NCBI RefSeq assembly: GCF_027595985.1
Contig: NC_073302.1
Coordinates: 11,836,890 to 11,900,889 of the forward strand
Direction of reading: 5' to 3'
Origin: Sorex araneus
Lineage: Eukaryota > Chordata > Mammalia > Eulipotyphla > Soricidae
Length of the DNA: 64,000 nucleotides
Positions within the stretch are counted from its first letter, which is position 1, and the number at the start of each line of letters is the position of its first letter. Positions 10,699-20,992 of this stretch are shown here, piece after piece. The position numbers and the translations under genes are program-made. Under the pieces are notes generated by a model that did no database searches, had not been told where the DNA came from, and saw only the letters and a list, made by a program, of their open reading frames with translations.

Positions 10699-11271
10699 GG
10701 TGCAGTCAGCCTCCTGGTCGTGTCGAGTCTCCGGCTTTGCCTCCCCCAGGTCCCCGAGTCCAAGTTCTACATCCCAGGACCACCCCCCCCTTTTTTTTTT
10801 CCTCTACAATTGACAGCCATATGTATGCCATTAACTTGATTTTCCCTCCGCTAATCTGTCAGACTGTTGGGGTGAGTCATCTAGCCCGAGGGGGCCCAGA
10901 GCTGTGGGGGGTTTCCCTGGTTTATTCTTGGGGGTGGCGCGCTTTTAGGGGGGAAGATGCACGCAGCCCGGAACCGTCTCTGGGCCGAAAGGGGGACTCG
11001 CCACTGACTGCAGAGGAGCTTGACAAAGCCGTCAGGAGCGCGGCAAGGCGAGGCCTGCCTGCCCGGCTCCCGGCCCCAGACCCAAGCCAGCAGCTGCCGC
11101 CTTTGCTCCTGCAGATGGTTCCAGAAGCAAGATGAGATGCGTCCCCTCCCCCGCTCCCGTGGAACTGGGGAAGTGCGGTCTCCGCTGCATTTCCTGTGGT
11201 TTGTGAGGGAAATGGGCCAAAGCTTTTACCAAAGGGGGCTCGAACAAAACTTGTTCCCTTATGTTTTTAAT
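10699..11271. other. Single-copy stretch, nothing recognised
   Basis: GC-rich, C-run at ~10784. No gene signal. Confidence 0.4.
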
Positions 11272-11443
11272 GTTGGTTTTTGGGGAGCTGTACCCGGCGG
11301 TACTCAGGGCTTACTCCTGGCTCTGTGCTCAGGGATCACTCCTAGAGGGGGTTCAGGGAACCAGATACATTTCTGGGGATCGAACCTGGGTCGGTTGTGT
11401 GCAAGGCAAGTGCGCTACCCACTGTACCATCTCTCTGGCCCCC
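11272..11443 (-). mobile_element. SorA SINE
   Basis: Antisense; TACCCGGCGGTACTCAGGGCTTACTCC to CCATCTCTCTGGCC; B-box complement GGGGATCGAACC. Confidence 0.82.
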
Positions 11444-11940
11444 CTGTGCTTCCTTTTCACGTCGTAGGTAGCCCAGGGCTGTTCCCTCACCCACCTGCAG
11501 GCGGCGCTCTCTGAAGACAGCACATCTGGGTGGCCATGTGGCGTGCTGCAAACACGGCTCCTCCGCTAGCGCAAAGCTGCCGGGAGTCCGTGAGCGGGAT
11601 CAGCGCCCGGGGGTGGGTGGGGGGGAACCCATGCCATTTCCTGAGCCAGAAACCAACGCAGCATTCCGCTGGAAACAAGGAAAGAATTCCAGGACACGCG
11701 GTGCTTCCAAATCCACGTAATCCTCGCATTCCTGAGTGCCTTAAGGTGGCTTATCCCCAGCAAGCCCCATACCTTGAGCAAAATGAGGGCGGAACTTTTA
11801 GGAGGCCCTGGGGAGGTGCAGAGTAACCGGTTCCTTTGGTCAGAGCCGCTAACTTGCTGAGAAGTCTCACTCCAAGAGGGACCTGGGGACATTTGTCAAA
11901 CATACTCCACTAACACCCCTCCCCCGTGCCCCCCCCCCCG
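11444..11940. other. Single-copy stretch, nothing recognised
   Basis: No repeat seen before the C-run at ~11930. Confidence 0.4.
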
Positions 11941-11943
11941 CCC

Positions 11944-11945
<2 letters not shown>

Positions 11946-12000
<55 letters not shown>
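11946..12000. repeat. (CA)n microsatellite
   Basis: About 27 perfect CA units. Confidence 0.97.
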
Positions 12001-12002
<2 letters not shown>

Positions 12003-12097
12003 TATGTTTCAGAAAATGATGCTTGGGGGAGATCCTGGTACCGAAGGATGCATTTTCCCCTCCAAGCCAATTCTCCCCATGAACAGGCAGATTTGCT

Positions 12098-12205
12098 ATG
12101 TTTGGGGGCCGCTCTCGGCACCCCTTGGGGGAGCAGGCAGTGCCAGGGATGGAAACTGGGGCTCCTGCATGCGACGCATGTACCTCAGCCCTTCGAGTCC
12201 TCTGC
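12098..12205 (-). mobile_element. Possible SINE remnant
   Basis: GGGGGCCGCTCTCGGCACCCC ... GGGGCTCCTGCATGCGACGCATGTACCTCAGCCC has the order of an antisense SINE variant; weak. Confidence 0.35.
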
Positions 12206-12604
12206 CTGCCCAGGGCATCCAGACGTCATTTCCTGTGAGGAGACACGACGGGAAGTGGGGAGCACGGAGCGGGAGGAGGGCCACGGCAGGGGGCTGGACA
12301 CTCCTGTGCAGTGCTCCAGGCAGGGACAGCGTCGCCATGCTGTGGGTGACGAGTGCTCGGGGGTGGGGGTGGGGGCTGGCACTCGTTCTGCAGGCATGCA
12401 TGTTTCATGTATGTCTCACGCATGATTAATGCACATGGAGAATGTCTCCTAGAAGTGTCAGGCGTGTTTCGTGCGGATCCAAGTCCACCGGCCCTCCCCT
12501 CTCTCAGACACCTTCAAGATGCAGCTGGGTCCTGGGATTTGCACAGGGTGGGGGGTGGTCCCGGCACCTGAGTTCCTCAGAGAGCCAAGATCCTGGAGGG
12601 GAGG
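12206..12604. other. Single-copy stretch, nothing recognised
   Basis: No clear repeat or coding signal. Confidence 0.4.
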
Positions 12605-12942
12605 CCGCAATGATAGCACAGTGGTGGGGTGTTTGCCTTGAATGCGGCAGACCCGGGCATGATTCCCAGCATCTTATAGCTTAGTTCTCCCTCTCGGAGA
12701 ACCTGGCAAGCTGCTGAGAGTTTCCTGCCCGCAGGGGAGAGCCTGGCAAACTCTCTGTGGTGTATTCATATGCCAAAACCAGTAACAATGATGGGTCTCG
12801 TTCTCCTGACCCCGAAAGAGCCTCCAATGCGGCACCAATGCGAGTAGAGAGAGACTTCTAAAATCTCAGGGCTAGGACAAATGGAGACGTTACTGAGACT
12901 GCTCAGAAAATCGACGGTCAACAGGATGATGATGATGATTAG
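12605..12942 (+). mobile_element. SorB-long SINE
   Basis: SorB head and body, plus ~80 extra bases (CCTGACCCCGAAAGAGCC ... TCTAAAATCTCAGGGCTAGGA) before the GGAGACGTTACTG block. Ends in (GAT)n. Two further copies lie at 32585-32868 and 33552-33838. Confidence 0.85.
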
Positions 12943-13019
12943 GATATTTTTTTTATTGTAATCATTTTTTATTTGACTAAAGTTTTTATCTTTTATTGCC
13001 AAAAAGAAGTGCCAGGAAA

Positions 13020-13437
13020 GATACTAAATCAAAACAGTTTTATTGAGGAAAACACACGAGAGGAAAGAGTCTGAGAAAGCTGCATTTCCCCCCCGGGGGC
13101 CGAATGCTGCTTCCCCCCAAATGGGGACGCCAAGCCTGTCCCCAGGGGGCCCCAGGTGACAACCTCCTACTTGTCTTGGGCAGCTGCAGCATGAGACTAG
13201 GTGCAAGTGATACGACAGGGCCCAGGGACACAGGAAGGAAGGAGACACAGTGGGGGGACAGTGAGAAGCAGCTGTGAAAGGAAAGTCCCACGTGTCCAGG
13301 GGAACTGCTGTGGCCCAACGGGGTACCAGTGACCAGGGAGTGACAAGGAACTTTCCCAGGCTGCCCTCTCTGCAGGGAAGAAGTCCGGCTCGGGTTTTGT
13401 TTAAGACTTTGGACTACGGTGGGCTTCTTTGTTTGGT
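13020..13437 (-). other. Unclassified block, possibly an LTR remnant
   Basis: Contains CAGTTTTATTGAGG, the complement of an AATAAAACTG-type polyadenylation signal. Otherwise unassigned. Confidence 0.25.
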
Positions 13438-13450
13438 CCTGCCTTGTTTT

Positions 13451-13611
13451 TTTTTTACCTTTTTTTTGTTTTATTTTTTTTTGGGGGATCACACCCGGTG
13501 ATACTCAGGGTTTACTCCTGTCTCTGCACTCAGGAATTACTCCTGGTGGTGCTCACGGGACCATATGGGGTGCTGGGGATTGAACCCTATGCACTGTACT
13601 ATCTCTCCAGC
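13451..13611 (-). mobile_element. SorA SINE inserted at an L1 insertion site
   Basis: Antisense copy lying between CCTGCCTTG-TTTTTT (13438) and CCTGCCTTTTT (~13612). It has split the left target-site copy of the L1 at 13612-14097. Confidence 0.9.
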
Positions 13612-14097
13612 CCCTGCCTTTTTAAATTTTTTAAAGTTTTATTGAATCACCGTGAGATAGTTACAAGCTTTCATGTTTGGGTTACAATCTCACAATGATC
13701 AAACACCCATCCCTCCACCAGTGCACATTCCCCACCACCAATATCCCCGGTATACCCCCCCTTTCCCACCCTCCCTCTGCCTCCATGGCAGGCAATATTC
13801 CCCATGCTTTCTCTCTACTTTTGGGCATTATGGCTTGCAGCACAGACACTGAGAGGTCATCATGTTTGGTCCATTATCTACTTTCAGCATGCATCTCCCA
13901 TCCCAGCTGGTTCCTCCAGCCATCATTTTCTTGGTGATCCCTTCTCTATTCCATCTGCCTTCTCCCCTCCGCTCATGAAGCAGACACAGAGGGACTGCAC
14001 TCATTTGTGGAGTATGGGGCAGCATCACATGAGGCTGACACCCAAGGACGGTAGATACAATGGCCAGGGGGATTGCCCCATAGCTGGAAGACTGCTC
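13612..14097 (-). mobile_element. 5'-truncated L1 with 5' inversion (twin priming)
   Basis: 13630-~13980 is antisense L1 3' UTR (GAATCACCGTGAGATAG ... CTTCTCCCCTCCGCTCATGAA). From ~13981 to 14094 the same element continues in sense (GAGGGACTGCACTCATTTGTGG ... CATAGCTGGAAGACTG). In the uninverted copy at 50016-50575, GGAAGATTG is immediately followed by TTTCATGAGCGG, so the outer end of the inverted piece is exactly the neighbour of the break. Target-site duplication CCTGCCTTGTTTT: 13438-13450 and 14098-14110. Confidence 0.9.
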
Positions 14098-14110
14098 CCT
14101 GCCTTGTTTT

Positions 14111-14485
14111 AGTCTGTCTTGGGGACACTCGGCAGTGGGGTCACTCAGAGCAGGGTTTCAGCGCCCAAAGCCAGGGCAGGTCTTAGTTGCCTCTGAACCG
14201 AGTTGTGAGGTGCTGGGCGGCAGATTCAGGCTGTGGGCGGGATAATTTCCCTTCAGGTTAAACCTGGCATTTATGATGGGGCAGGCTAATTCCCCTCCAG
14301 GCTAATTTGCACGACTTCCTGAAAGTCATTACCCAGGGACACTCCCACCCCCAAACCGTATGCTTGAGTTGTCACCCTCGCTCTGGTTCTTCCTAGCTTT
14401 GACTCATCCTTCCCACTTTCAAGACTGAGGGACCCCAGCATAGTCCAGCCCAACTGACCAGGGACTCTGGAACGAACCGTAGCAT
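14111..14485. other. Single-copy stretch, nothing recognised
   Basis: No repeat identified; adjoins an LTR-like block. Confidence 0.35.
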
Positions 14486-14489
14486 GTGT

Positions 14490-14889
14490 TCTAGTGCTCG
14501 TGCCAGAGTGAGTTTATTCCTGAGCTCCGGGGTTCTGGAGACGTGTGCGAAAGATCTGCACATGAAACTCAGATACCCAAGGAGTTAAAGTCTATGGTAC
14601 ACATTGTAGATGGGTGCGGGGCCTCGTGGGTGAGGTCACTCATCCTGTCTCTCCGTGCCTGGCACAGCGTCCGCCGGCCTAAGTCTTGTCCCTCACCATC
14701 TGCTCACCTCCAGACTGTCCCTCCCCGTCTGTATCCAGTACAGACTTTCCTGGTCTGAAATCTGCAGCTGAACCTTTGTCACCCATATCCCGTGTTGGCG
14801 TGGCTGCTCTGCAACCTGTCACTGGGCCTCTCTAGGATTGTACCCCAGTGGTGCCCCATTCCCTTGGCTTTTTGGTCTCTGGCTATTAC

Positions 14890-14945
<56 letters not shown>

Positions 14946-15060
14946 CCCTGCTGTCCTGCCCTCTGTCTTGGTGTAGGTGCGAGTGCAAAGAGAGGAACTG
15001 CCTGGTGGGGGGGGCTTCCTCTCACTTGGGGGCTTGCTCTCTTCCACCCCCAGCCATCCC
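14490..15060 (-). mobile_element. LTR-like block, copy 1
   Basis: Co-linear over hundreds of bases with 18298-18720 (e.g. TTTATTCCTGAGCTC, AAACTCAGAT, GAGTTAAAGT, GTAGATGGGT, CCTCGTG-ATGAGGTC, TGTCACTGGG). On the minus strand the TTTATTCC motif reads GGAATAAA, a polyadenylation signal near the block end. This fits a minus-strand LTR. No TG...CA ends established; interrupted by (GT)n. Confidence 0.45.
14893..14941. repeat. (GT)n microsatellite
   Basis: About 24 GT units within the LTR-like block. Confidence 0.97.
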
Positions 15061-15106
15061 ATTGTCTGTTTTGATTGGATACCTACTTGGTGGAAGAACA
15101 TGATCA

Positions 15107-15800
15107 ATGATCAATTAGATTGACTAGTTCCCCAGGCGCTCCCCCTCCCACGAATGACTACTGTTGTGGGGGCTTCCTCAATGTGGGGAGGAGAGAGGAG
15201 GCAGCCCGGGAGAGGAGTCAGTTTCTTTCCTCTCTAACACCCTGCCCCGCCGCCCTGGTTTCCTGGGGCGGTACCTGGGAAGCTGAAGATTGATGGAAGT
15301 CTGTGGCGAGCCCCTGCACGGGTCCCACCGGGGTCCCGCCAGCGCCACGTGGCAGTGCTATCCAGCTGCTTCTCTCTGGGGCCCACTTGTTGTCCCCGGC
15401 GTGGGACAGCCTCCCTGCGGCCCGGTGTCCCTGAGGCTGTGGAAAACGCAGACTGGAGGGAGGGAGGGATTGCTCTTGGAGGGGGAGAAAATTCAGCCCT
15501 AGATATCTAACCCCTCCCCTCAGGGTCCCGGGAACGGCGCCTTCTCTCACGGAAAAGAATTTTAGGAGGAGACAAAGAGCTGAGTGAAAACAATTTTGTT
15601 GAGAGACAGTCACACAGAGACGTGCACTCAAGCGAGGCCCGGGGCTGCTGCAAGGGAGAGAGCCGAGTCCACAGCGGCCGCCCTCAGAAAGGAGGAAGAT
15701 GCAGCTTGACGTGGCAGGGTTTCGTTCACTGGTTTCCTCACGTGGAAGTAAGAATCTGTTGCTAGGTAGGACATTGTCAAGGGGAAGACCGTGGGAACTT
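15107..15800. other. Unclassified stretch
   Basis: GC-rich. Contains AACAATTTTGTTGAGAGAC at ~15589, reminiscent of the antisense polyadenylation region at 13034, but too short to classify. Confidence 0.3.
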
Positions 15801-15990
15801 TTGGTGTTCTCCTCCGCCTCCTCCTCCTTCTAGTCCTCCTCATCCTCCTTGTCCTCCTTGTCCTCCTTTTCCTCCTCCTCCTCCTTCTAGTCCTCCTCCT
15901 CCTCCTCCTCTTCCTCCTCCTCCTCCTTCTAGTCCTCCTCCTCCTCCTCCTCCTCCTTCTAGTCCTCCTCCTCCTCCTCCTCCTCCTCCC
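15801..15990. repeat. Imperfect (CCT)n tract
   Basis: CCT/CTT triplets with a recurrent CTTCTAGTCCTCCTC interruption, about 30-40 bp apart. It abuts the tail side of an antisense SINE. Poly-Leu/poly-Arg frames here are artefacts. Confidence 0.95.
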
Positions 15991-16133
15991 CCCCTTACTC
16001 CTGGCTCTCTGCTCACAGATCACTCCCTGACGTGTTTCGGGGAGCGATGGATAATGTCAGGTGCCGAGGACTAAACCTGGGCCGCCAGCATGCAAGGCAA
16101 GTGCCCCACCCGCTGCATCATCTCTCTGGCTCC
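15991..16133 (-). mobile_element. SorA SINE, truncated at the tail
   Basis: TTACTCCTGGCTCTCTGCTCACAGATCACTCC to ATCATCTCTCTGGCTCC. The GGGTCACACC tail end has been replaced by the (CCT)n tract. Confidence 0.75.
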
Positions 16134-16829
16134 GTCGCCTCCCTCTTGCAGTGTATATGGTGTGTCTAGACTTTGCTGCGCTTGTGCTGTGCTTCTCACA
16201 GGGAAAAAACACTAGACTCCAGATGGTCCTTTCATGTGTATCAGTCTCTTTAGATTTGATGGAAACTTCTCCTTTGCTGCGGGGATTATTCCCTTCTCTG
16301 GGTGCTGGTGCCTTTTCTCCCAAGAGCTCGGTATTTCAGCTCCCTGGAATGAGGTCCTCGGGTGCTCAGGCCAGAGACCGGACCGTTTCTTCTTAGTTTT
16401 TTTTTTTTATTTCCCTAATACAGGTCGTTATCAGTCCCCATATCACGGCCTATCTCTCTGCCTGCAATAGTCACAGTTGGTTATGATCCCTGAAACTCAA
16501 TCTTATCAGTGCCTCAACTTCCTCCACCCTACCTGAGACAATGTGCTAGGAAAGAAGACAGGTGTGGCTTCCCGGAATGCTGCCCTTGGCCGGGGCAAAT
16601 TCCCCTGCCCCCTGCCCTACCTCCTCCTGTTTTTTTTTTTTTTTTGTTCTCTTTTGGAAAAGAACAGAGACGATAGAATAGAACAGAGGCTTTATTGGGG
16701 TGGAACAGCTGAAGTTGGGAAGGATTCCATCAGCTAGAGCTGGAGAGCAGTGTCAAGAGACGGAGCGGGGTGTGTGTGTGTGTGTTGGGCATAGGTAGAG
16801 TGATGTAAGTTTTTCTAGTAGTTTTCCGG
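16134..16829. other. Unclassified stretch downstream of the GAPDH pseudogene
   Basis: T-run at 16631-16645 with GGCTTTATTGGGG (antisense AATAAAGCC) at ~16688. These could be the polyadenylation end of a retrocopy or LTR, but the bases between 16690 and 16830 do not match the GAPDH 3' UTR I remember. Confidence 0.3.
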
Positions 16830-17190
16830 GATCCCCCCTAAGCCCCTCCCCTTCTTTAGGGGGTCTGGGATGGAGACATGGGGTTAGGAGGTTCTCAGGG
16901 TGTTGGGTGAGTCGGGGAAGGACTCTCCAGCAGGTGAGGGTCTCTCTCTTCCTCTTCGTGCTCTCACCGGGAATGGTGGTCCTGGGGGCGCTTACTCCTT
17001 GGAGGCCGTGTGACCCGTGAGGTCCGACTGCTGTACCCAACTCATCGTCGTACCAGGAAATGAGCCTGATGAGGTGGTTGTGGAGGGCAATGGCGGCCCA
17101 GTGGGTGTCAGTGATCAGCTTGCAGGAGACAACCTGGTCCTTGATGTAGCCCCGGGTGCCCTCGAGGGGTCCCCTGTGGGGCCCGCACTA
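16830..17190 (-). pseudogene. GAPDH: GAPDH processed pseudogene, 3' fragment
   Basis: The parent, glyceraldehyde-3-phosphate dehydrogenase, is a cytosolic glycolytic enzyme. Minus-strand translation of 17190 to ~17040 gives landmarks of its C-terminal domain: GPLEG, GYIKDQVVSC, DTHWA, IALHNH, LISWYDDE. The end is GHTASKE, then TAA at 16992-16994, against the usual ASKE end. Lesions: a deletion after DTH that removes the SSTFDAGAG region, a frameshift after WYDDE, and loss of everything upstream of ~17190, including the catalytic cysteine and NAD-binding domain. The DNA after the stop (16830-16990) still matches the GAPDH 3' UTR (AAGAGGAAGAGAGAGACCCTC; GGGGAGGGGCTTAGGG). With no introns and a retained UTR it is a retrocopy. 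Non-functional. Confidence 0.9.
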
Positions 17191-17356
17191 GGGAGAAAGG
17201 TGAGCATGCGCTATTGAGGAACATACAGAAAACATACGTCACACGTGTCTTTTTATGCCCTTCCAGCTGGAAGCTGTGACATGATCATCTGCTTCTGGCC
17301 CGTTCTGGCCCTTGGCAGAACTCACATTTGGGGATGTTAAGAATTAAGACCTGGGG

Positions 17357-17622
17357 GGGGTGGTGGGAAACTCCAGCAACAATAGTGAGTTTTGTGTTGA
17401 AATATGGAATATAATCAAGGTAAAGAGAAAGTGAAGTGAAATTCATCAGTTATACAGTTGGGGTGGGGGTGGAGGGGGCGGGGGCGGGGAGTATACTGGG
17501 GATTTTGGTGGTGGAATATGGGCACTGGTGAAGGGATGGTGTTTGAATATTGTATAACTGAGACATAAACCTGAGAACTTTGTAACTTTCCACATGGTGA
17601 TAAAATAAAAATTAAAAAAAAA
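17357..17622 (+). mobile_element. 5'-truncated L1 3' end with 18-bp target-site duplication
   Basis: TGGGCACTGGTGAAGGGATGG ... CTTTGTAACTTTCCACATGGTGATAAA plus poly(A). Flanked by AAGAATTAAGACCTGGGG at 17339-17356 and 17623-17640 (perfect; 1-4 bp of G-run ambiguity). Confidence 0.88.
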
Positions 17623-17636
17623 AAGAATTAAGACCT

Positions 17637-17811
17637 GGGGCTGGAGCAATAGTAACAATGGGTAGGGTGTTTGCCTTGCACGCAGTCAACCGGAGTTCAA
17701 TCCCCGACATCCCATATGGTCCCCCAAGAACCATTCAGGAGTAATTCCTGAGTGCAGAGCCAGGAGTAACCCCCCAGCATCGCTGGGTGTGATCCAAAAA
17801 TAAAAAAAAAG
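17637..17811 (+). mobile_element. SorA SINE at the same target site as the L1
   Basis: Sense, full length. Starts inside the right duplication of the preceding L1 and is followed by AAGAATCAAGGCTGG at 17812-17826, a third, slightly diverged copy of that target. Confidence 0.9.
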
Positions 17812-18297
17812 AAGAATCAAGGCTGGGGAACAGCAGTTTGAGTTAGGTTCATGTGACAAGTTCTCAGGACATACAAAACGTTCTATATACCTTCGGGCAC
17901 GTAGCTCTCAGTCTGCAACTGTGGCTAATGTTGGGTTAGCAGGTAGTGGAGAGACAGTTTAGATATGCAAGTTAAACAAAATCAAAGTAGCATGAAAACA
18001 ATACAGTGGGACACAATGTTTAGGACAATTTGTCATCCTGATCTCACAATTGTTCCAATTCCTGAGAACAACTGGCTGAAAAATCTGAAACTGAGCCACA
18101 TGAACACTGAATCAGAGAGACAATTTGGACTCTAGCTAGTCCACTTGAAAGCCTGGCAGTTTCTAAGTGCCTGTGATGAACTACAAGCTAAGAGACATCC
18201 TGAGGTATCGGCAGTGGCACACCACTGCCTCGAGCAGTGCAGTTCCTAGTCCCGTCCAGGAGAGAATCTTTCTCGACCTGAGAATTCGGCTGAGAGG
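17812..18297. other. Single-copy stretch, nothing recognised
   Basis: No repeat or coding signal identified. Confidence 0.35.
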
Positions 18298-18720
18298 CTG
18301 CCATGTTAGTGCCAGTGTGGATTTATTCCTGAGCTCATGGGTTCTTTGAAGGGTATGAATGTCTTGCATATCAAACTCAGATGCTTAAGAGTTAAAGTTT
18401 CTTCTGCAGTTCGAGTAGATGGGTTCAGGCCCCTCGTGTATGAGGTCCCTTGTCCCATCTCTTGCTGTCTGATCTTTTCCCTGTGCTCTTCCCTACCTAC
18501 TGGAAGATTGTATTATCTGGACTCTGAAGCTAGAGCCTTGTTACTTGCGTCCCCTTCCTGGGGTTTGCTGCTTCATACCTTGTCACTGGGGTTCTTTAGG
18601 GCCATACCCCTGGGGCTCCCTGAGCGGGTAGATCCCTGCTGGTTAGCTGTCTGTCTGGGCATAGGTAGAGGGGCAAAGAGCTTCCTGCCTCTCTGCTTCC
18701 TCCCACTCCCAGCCTTCCCA
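18298..18720 (-). mobile_element. LTR-like block, copy 2
   Basis: Co-linear with 14490-15060, by eye roughly two-thirds identical. On the minus strand it carries GGAATAAA near the same position. Cut by the SINE at 18742. Confidence 0.45.
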
Positions 18721-18741
18721 TCATCGTCTGTCTGTCGATTA

Positions 18742-18968
18742 GCACTGTCATCCCGTTGTTCACCGATTTGCTCGAGCGGGCACCAGTAACATCTCCATTG
18801 TGAGATTTGTTGTTACTGTTTTTGGCATATTGAATATGCCACGGGGAGCTTGCCAGGCTCTGCCATGCGGGCAGAATACTCTCGGTAGCTTGCTGGGCTC
18901 TCCGAGAGGGATGGAAGAATCGAACCTGGGTTGGCCACATGCAAGGCAAACGCCCTACCCGCTGTGCT
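18742..18968 (-). mobile_element. SorB SINE
   Basis: Antisense: CACTGTCATCCCGTTGTTCACC to AACGCCCTACCCGCTGTGCT; B-box complement GAATCGAACC. Confidence 0.9.
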
Positions 18969-19335
18969 GATTTTATAAACAGGTGAGATTTTAAGGGACC
19001 AACTAAATGGCCCTTCCACTCGCACTGTTTCAACGACTCTGACTATAACCTTCAACTCCCATTTTATTATCAACTTGTTTTGTCATAAATATGTGCTAGA
19101 ACTTGTCAACTGCTTTCTTTGCATCTTTTGATAGGCGTGTATGATTATTTTTCTCTGCATTGGTGTGGTGCATCACACTGATTGATTTGTCTATATTAAA
19201 TCATCCTTGCATCCCCAGGATGGATCCTACTTGGTCATGGTGTATAATTTTTTTGGTGTATTGTTGGATTTGGTTTGCTAGTACTTTGTTGGGTATCTTT
19301 GCGTCCATGTCCACCAGGGTTATAGGTTTATAGAT

Positions 19336-19339
<4 letters not shown>

Positions 19340-19394
<55 letters not shown>
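19340..19394. repeat. (TA)n microsatellite
   Basis: About 27 TA units, with a second GT/TA run at 19601-19632 on the other side of the SINE. One dinucleotide tract now split by the insertion is the simplest reading. Confidence 0.95.
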
Positions 19395-19397
<3 letters not shown>

Positions 19398-19600
19398 GCT
19401 GGAGCGATAGCACAGCGGTTGGGCGTTCGCCTTTCACGCGGTGGACCCGTGTTCCATTCCTCCGCCCTTCTCGGAGAGCCTGGCAAGCTACCCGTGTGTA
19501 TTGGATATGCCAAAAACAGTAACAATAAGTCTCTCAATGAGAGATCTTACTGGTGCCTGCTCGAACAAATCGATGAGCAACGGGATGACAGTTACAGTGA
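19395..19600 (+). mobile_element. SorB SINE nested in L1 ORF2
   Basis: Sense: GGGCTGGAGCGATAGCACAG head to GGGATGACAGTTACAGTG tail. Confidence 0.92.
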
Positions 19601-19631
<31 letters not shown>

Positions 19632-20590
19632 TTTAGTGATGCTTTTTTTTTTTTTGGTATCAGGGTAATGATTGCCTCAAGAAAACTTTGGGAAGATTCC
19701 TGTTTCCTCAAGTTTCTGAAAGAGCCTGGAAAGGATTGGGATTGGTCTTCTTTGAGGATTTGGGAGAAATTACTAGTAAACCCATCTGTGCCTGGCTTTT
19801 GTTTTTGGGAGACTCTTGATCACCATTTTGATTTCCTTGGTAGTAAGTGGCCTGTCCATGGCTCTGTTTCCTCCTGATTTAACAACTTTGGGAGGTTATA
19901 GGCATCCAGGAATGGATCCATTTCTTCTAGGTTGTACAGTTTGGAGGCATAAATATTTTCATAATAATCCCTGGTAATCTTTTGAATTTCTGTGGTAACT
20001 GTTATAACTTCTCTGCTTTCATTTCTGAGTTGCTTCACTAGGGTTTTCCCTAGTGAGGATAATCACTTGCTATGTGTGTCATGCCAGATACATGCAGTTG
20101 TATGACATTAATTTTGAACCATAAGGTAGAGTGAAGCAACGAGGAGGCCTTCTGTGAGAAAGTGGGATCAGGAGATCAAGAAAAGAAAGATGAATGTGTG
20201 GCCAATTCACCCAGGAACTTTTCTGCAAGGTCAAAGTGGCCACAAGAACATATCTCCATGTTCATGCTGAGTGAAATGAGTCAGAGAGAGAGAGACAGAC
20301 ATAGCGTGGTTGCATCCATTTGCAGGATATAAAAAACACACAAAAAAGATATAGAATGTGAATAATACCCAAAGGCAGTAGAAACAAGGGCCAGGAGGAC
20401 TGGTCTGTGGTAGGAAGCCTGGTAGTAGTAGCGGGGGAGGGAGGGCAGTCAGGACAGAGAAGGGACGACTGTGAGATTGACAGCTGGAAATGATCACTGG
20501 ACAAAAACTGAGGCCGGAAGGAGGTAAAGTGATAAGGATGCATGGGACCCTTTCAGTGACAACACTGCAAACCACAGAGGCTGCAGAGAA

Positions 20591-20593
20591 ATG

Positions 20594-20661
<68 letters not shown>
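20591..20661. repeat. (GATA)n(GA)n microsatellite
   Basis: Lies after GCAAACCACAGAGG in the L1 3' UTR, the same relative position as the purine runs at ~49136 and ~51116. Confidence 0.95.
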
Positions 20662-20663
<2 letters not shown>

Positions 20664-20787
20664 TCTACCACCTGGGAAACTTCTGGTGGCAGGAAATGTA
20701 TGTGGTAAAGGGATGGGTCTTGGAACATTGTATGACTGAAACCCAATCATGAATAACTTTGAAACTGTGTGTCTCAGGGTGATTCAA

Positions 20788-20967
20788 ATTTTTTTTTTTT
20801 TTTGCTTTTTGGGTCATACCTGTCGATGCACAGGGGTTACTCCTGGCTCTGCACTCAGGAATTACTCCTGGCGGTGCTCAGGGGACCATATGGGATGCTG
20901 GGACTTGAAGCTGGGTCGGCTGCGTGCAAGGCAAACGCCCTACCTGCTGTGCTATTCCTCCAGCCCC
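20788..20967 (-). mobile_element. SorA SINE nested in L1
   Basis: Antisense, bounded by AGGGTGATTCAA at 20776-20787 and 20968-20979. Confidence 0.95.
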
Positions 20968-20992
20968 AGGGTGATTCAATTTTTAAAAATCA

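Larger units (their letters stand above)
19081..20050 (-). mobile_element. L1 ORF2 fragment, interrupted
   Basis: L1 ORF2 encodes the endonuclease/reverse transcriptase. On the minus strand, 19820-20038 encodes the segment linking the two domains (ITRDYYENIYASKLYNLEEM, FLDAYNLPKLLNQEE). Further toward 19081, CTTTCTTTGCATCTTTTGATA and CATCCTTGCATCCCCAGGATG are antisense of the start of the reverse-transcriptase domain. Broken by frame changes, an (AT)n run and a SorB SINE. Catalytic motifs are not present in this fragment. Confidence 0.9.
20230..20992 (+). mobile_element. L1 3' end with embedded microsatellite and SINE
   Basis: CTGAGTGAAATGAGTCAGAGAG, GGGCCAGGAGGACTGGTC, GATAGATAGA/(GA)n, GGAAATGTATGTGGTAAAGGG, CATTGTATGACTGAAACCCAATCATG, CAGGGTGATTCAA. 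Could be the 3' partner of the antisense ORF2 fragment to its left (an inverted L1), or a separate insertion. Confidence 0.8.

Noticed and set aside
17017..17217. Plus-strand 66-codon frame
   Set aside because: It is the reverse complement of the GAPDH pseudogene.
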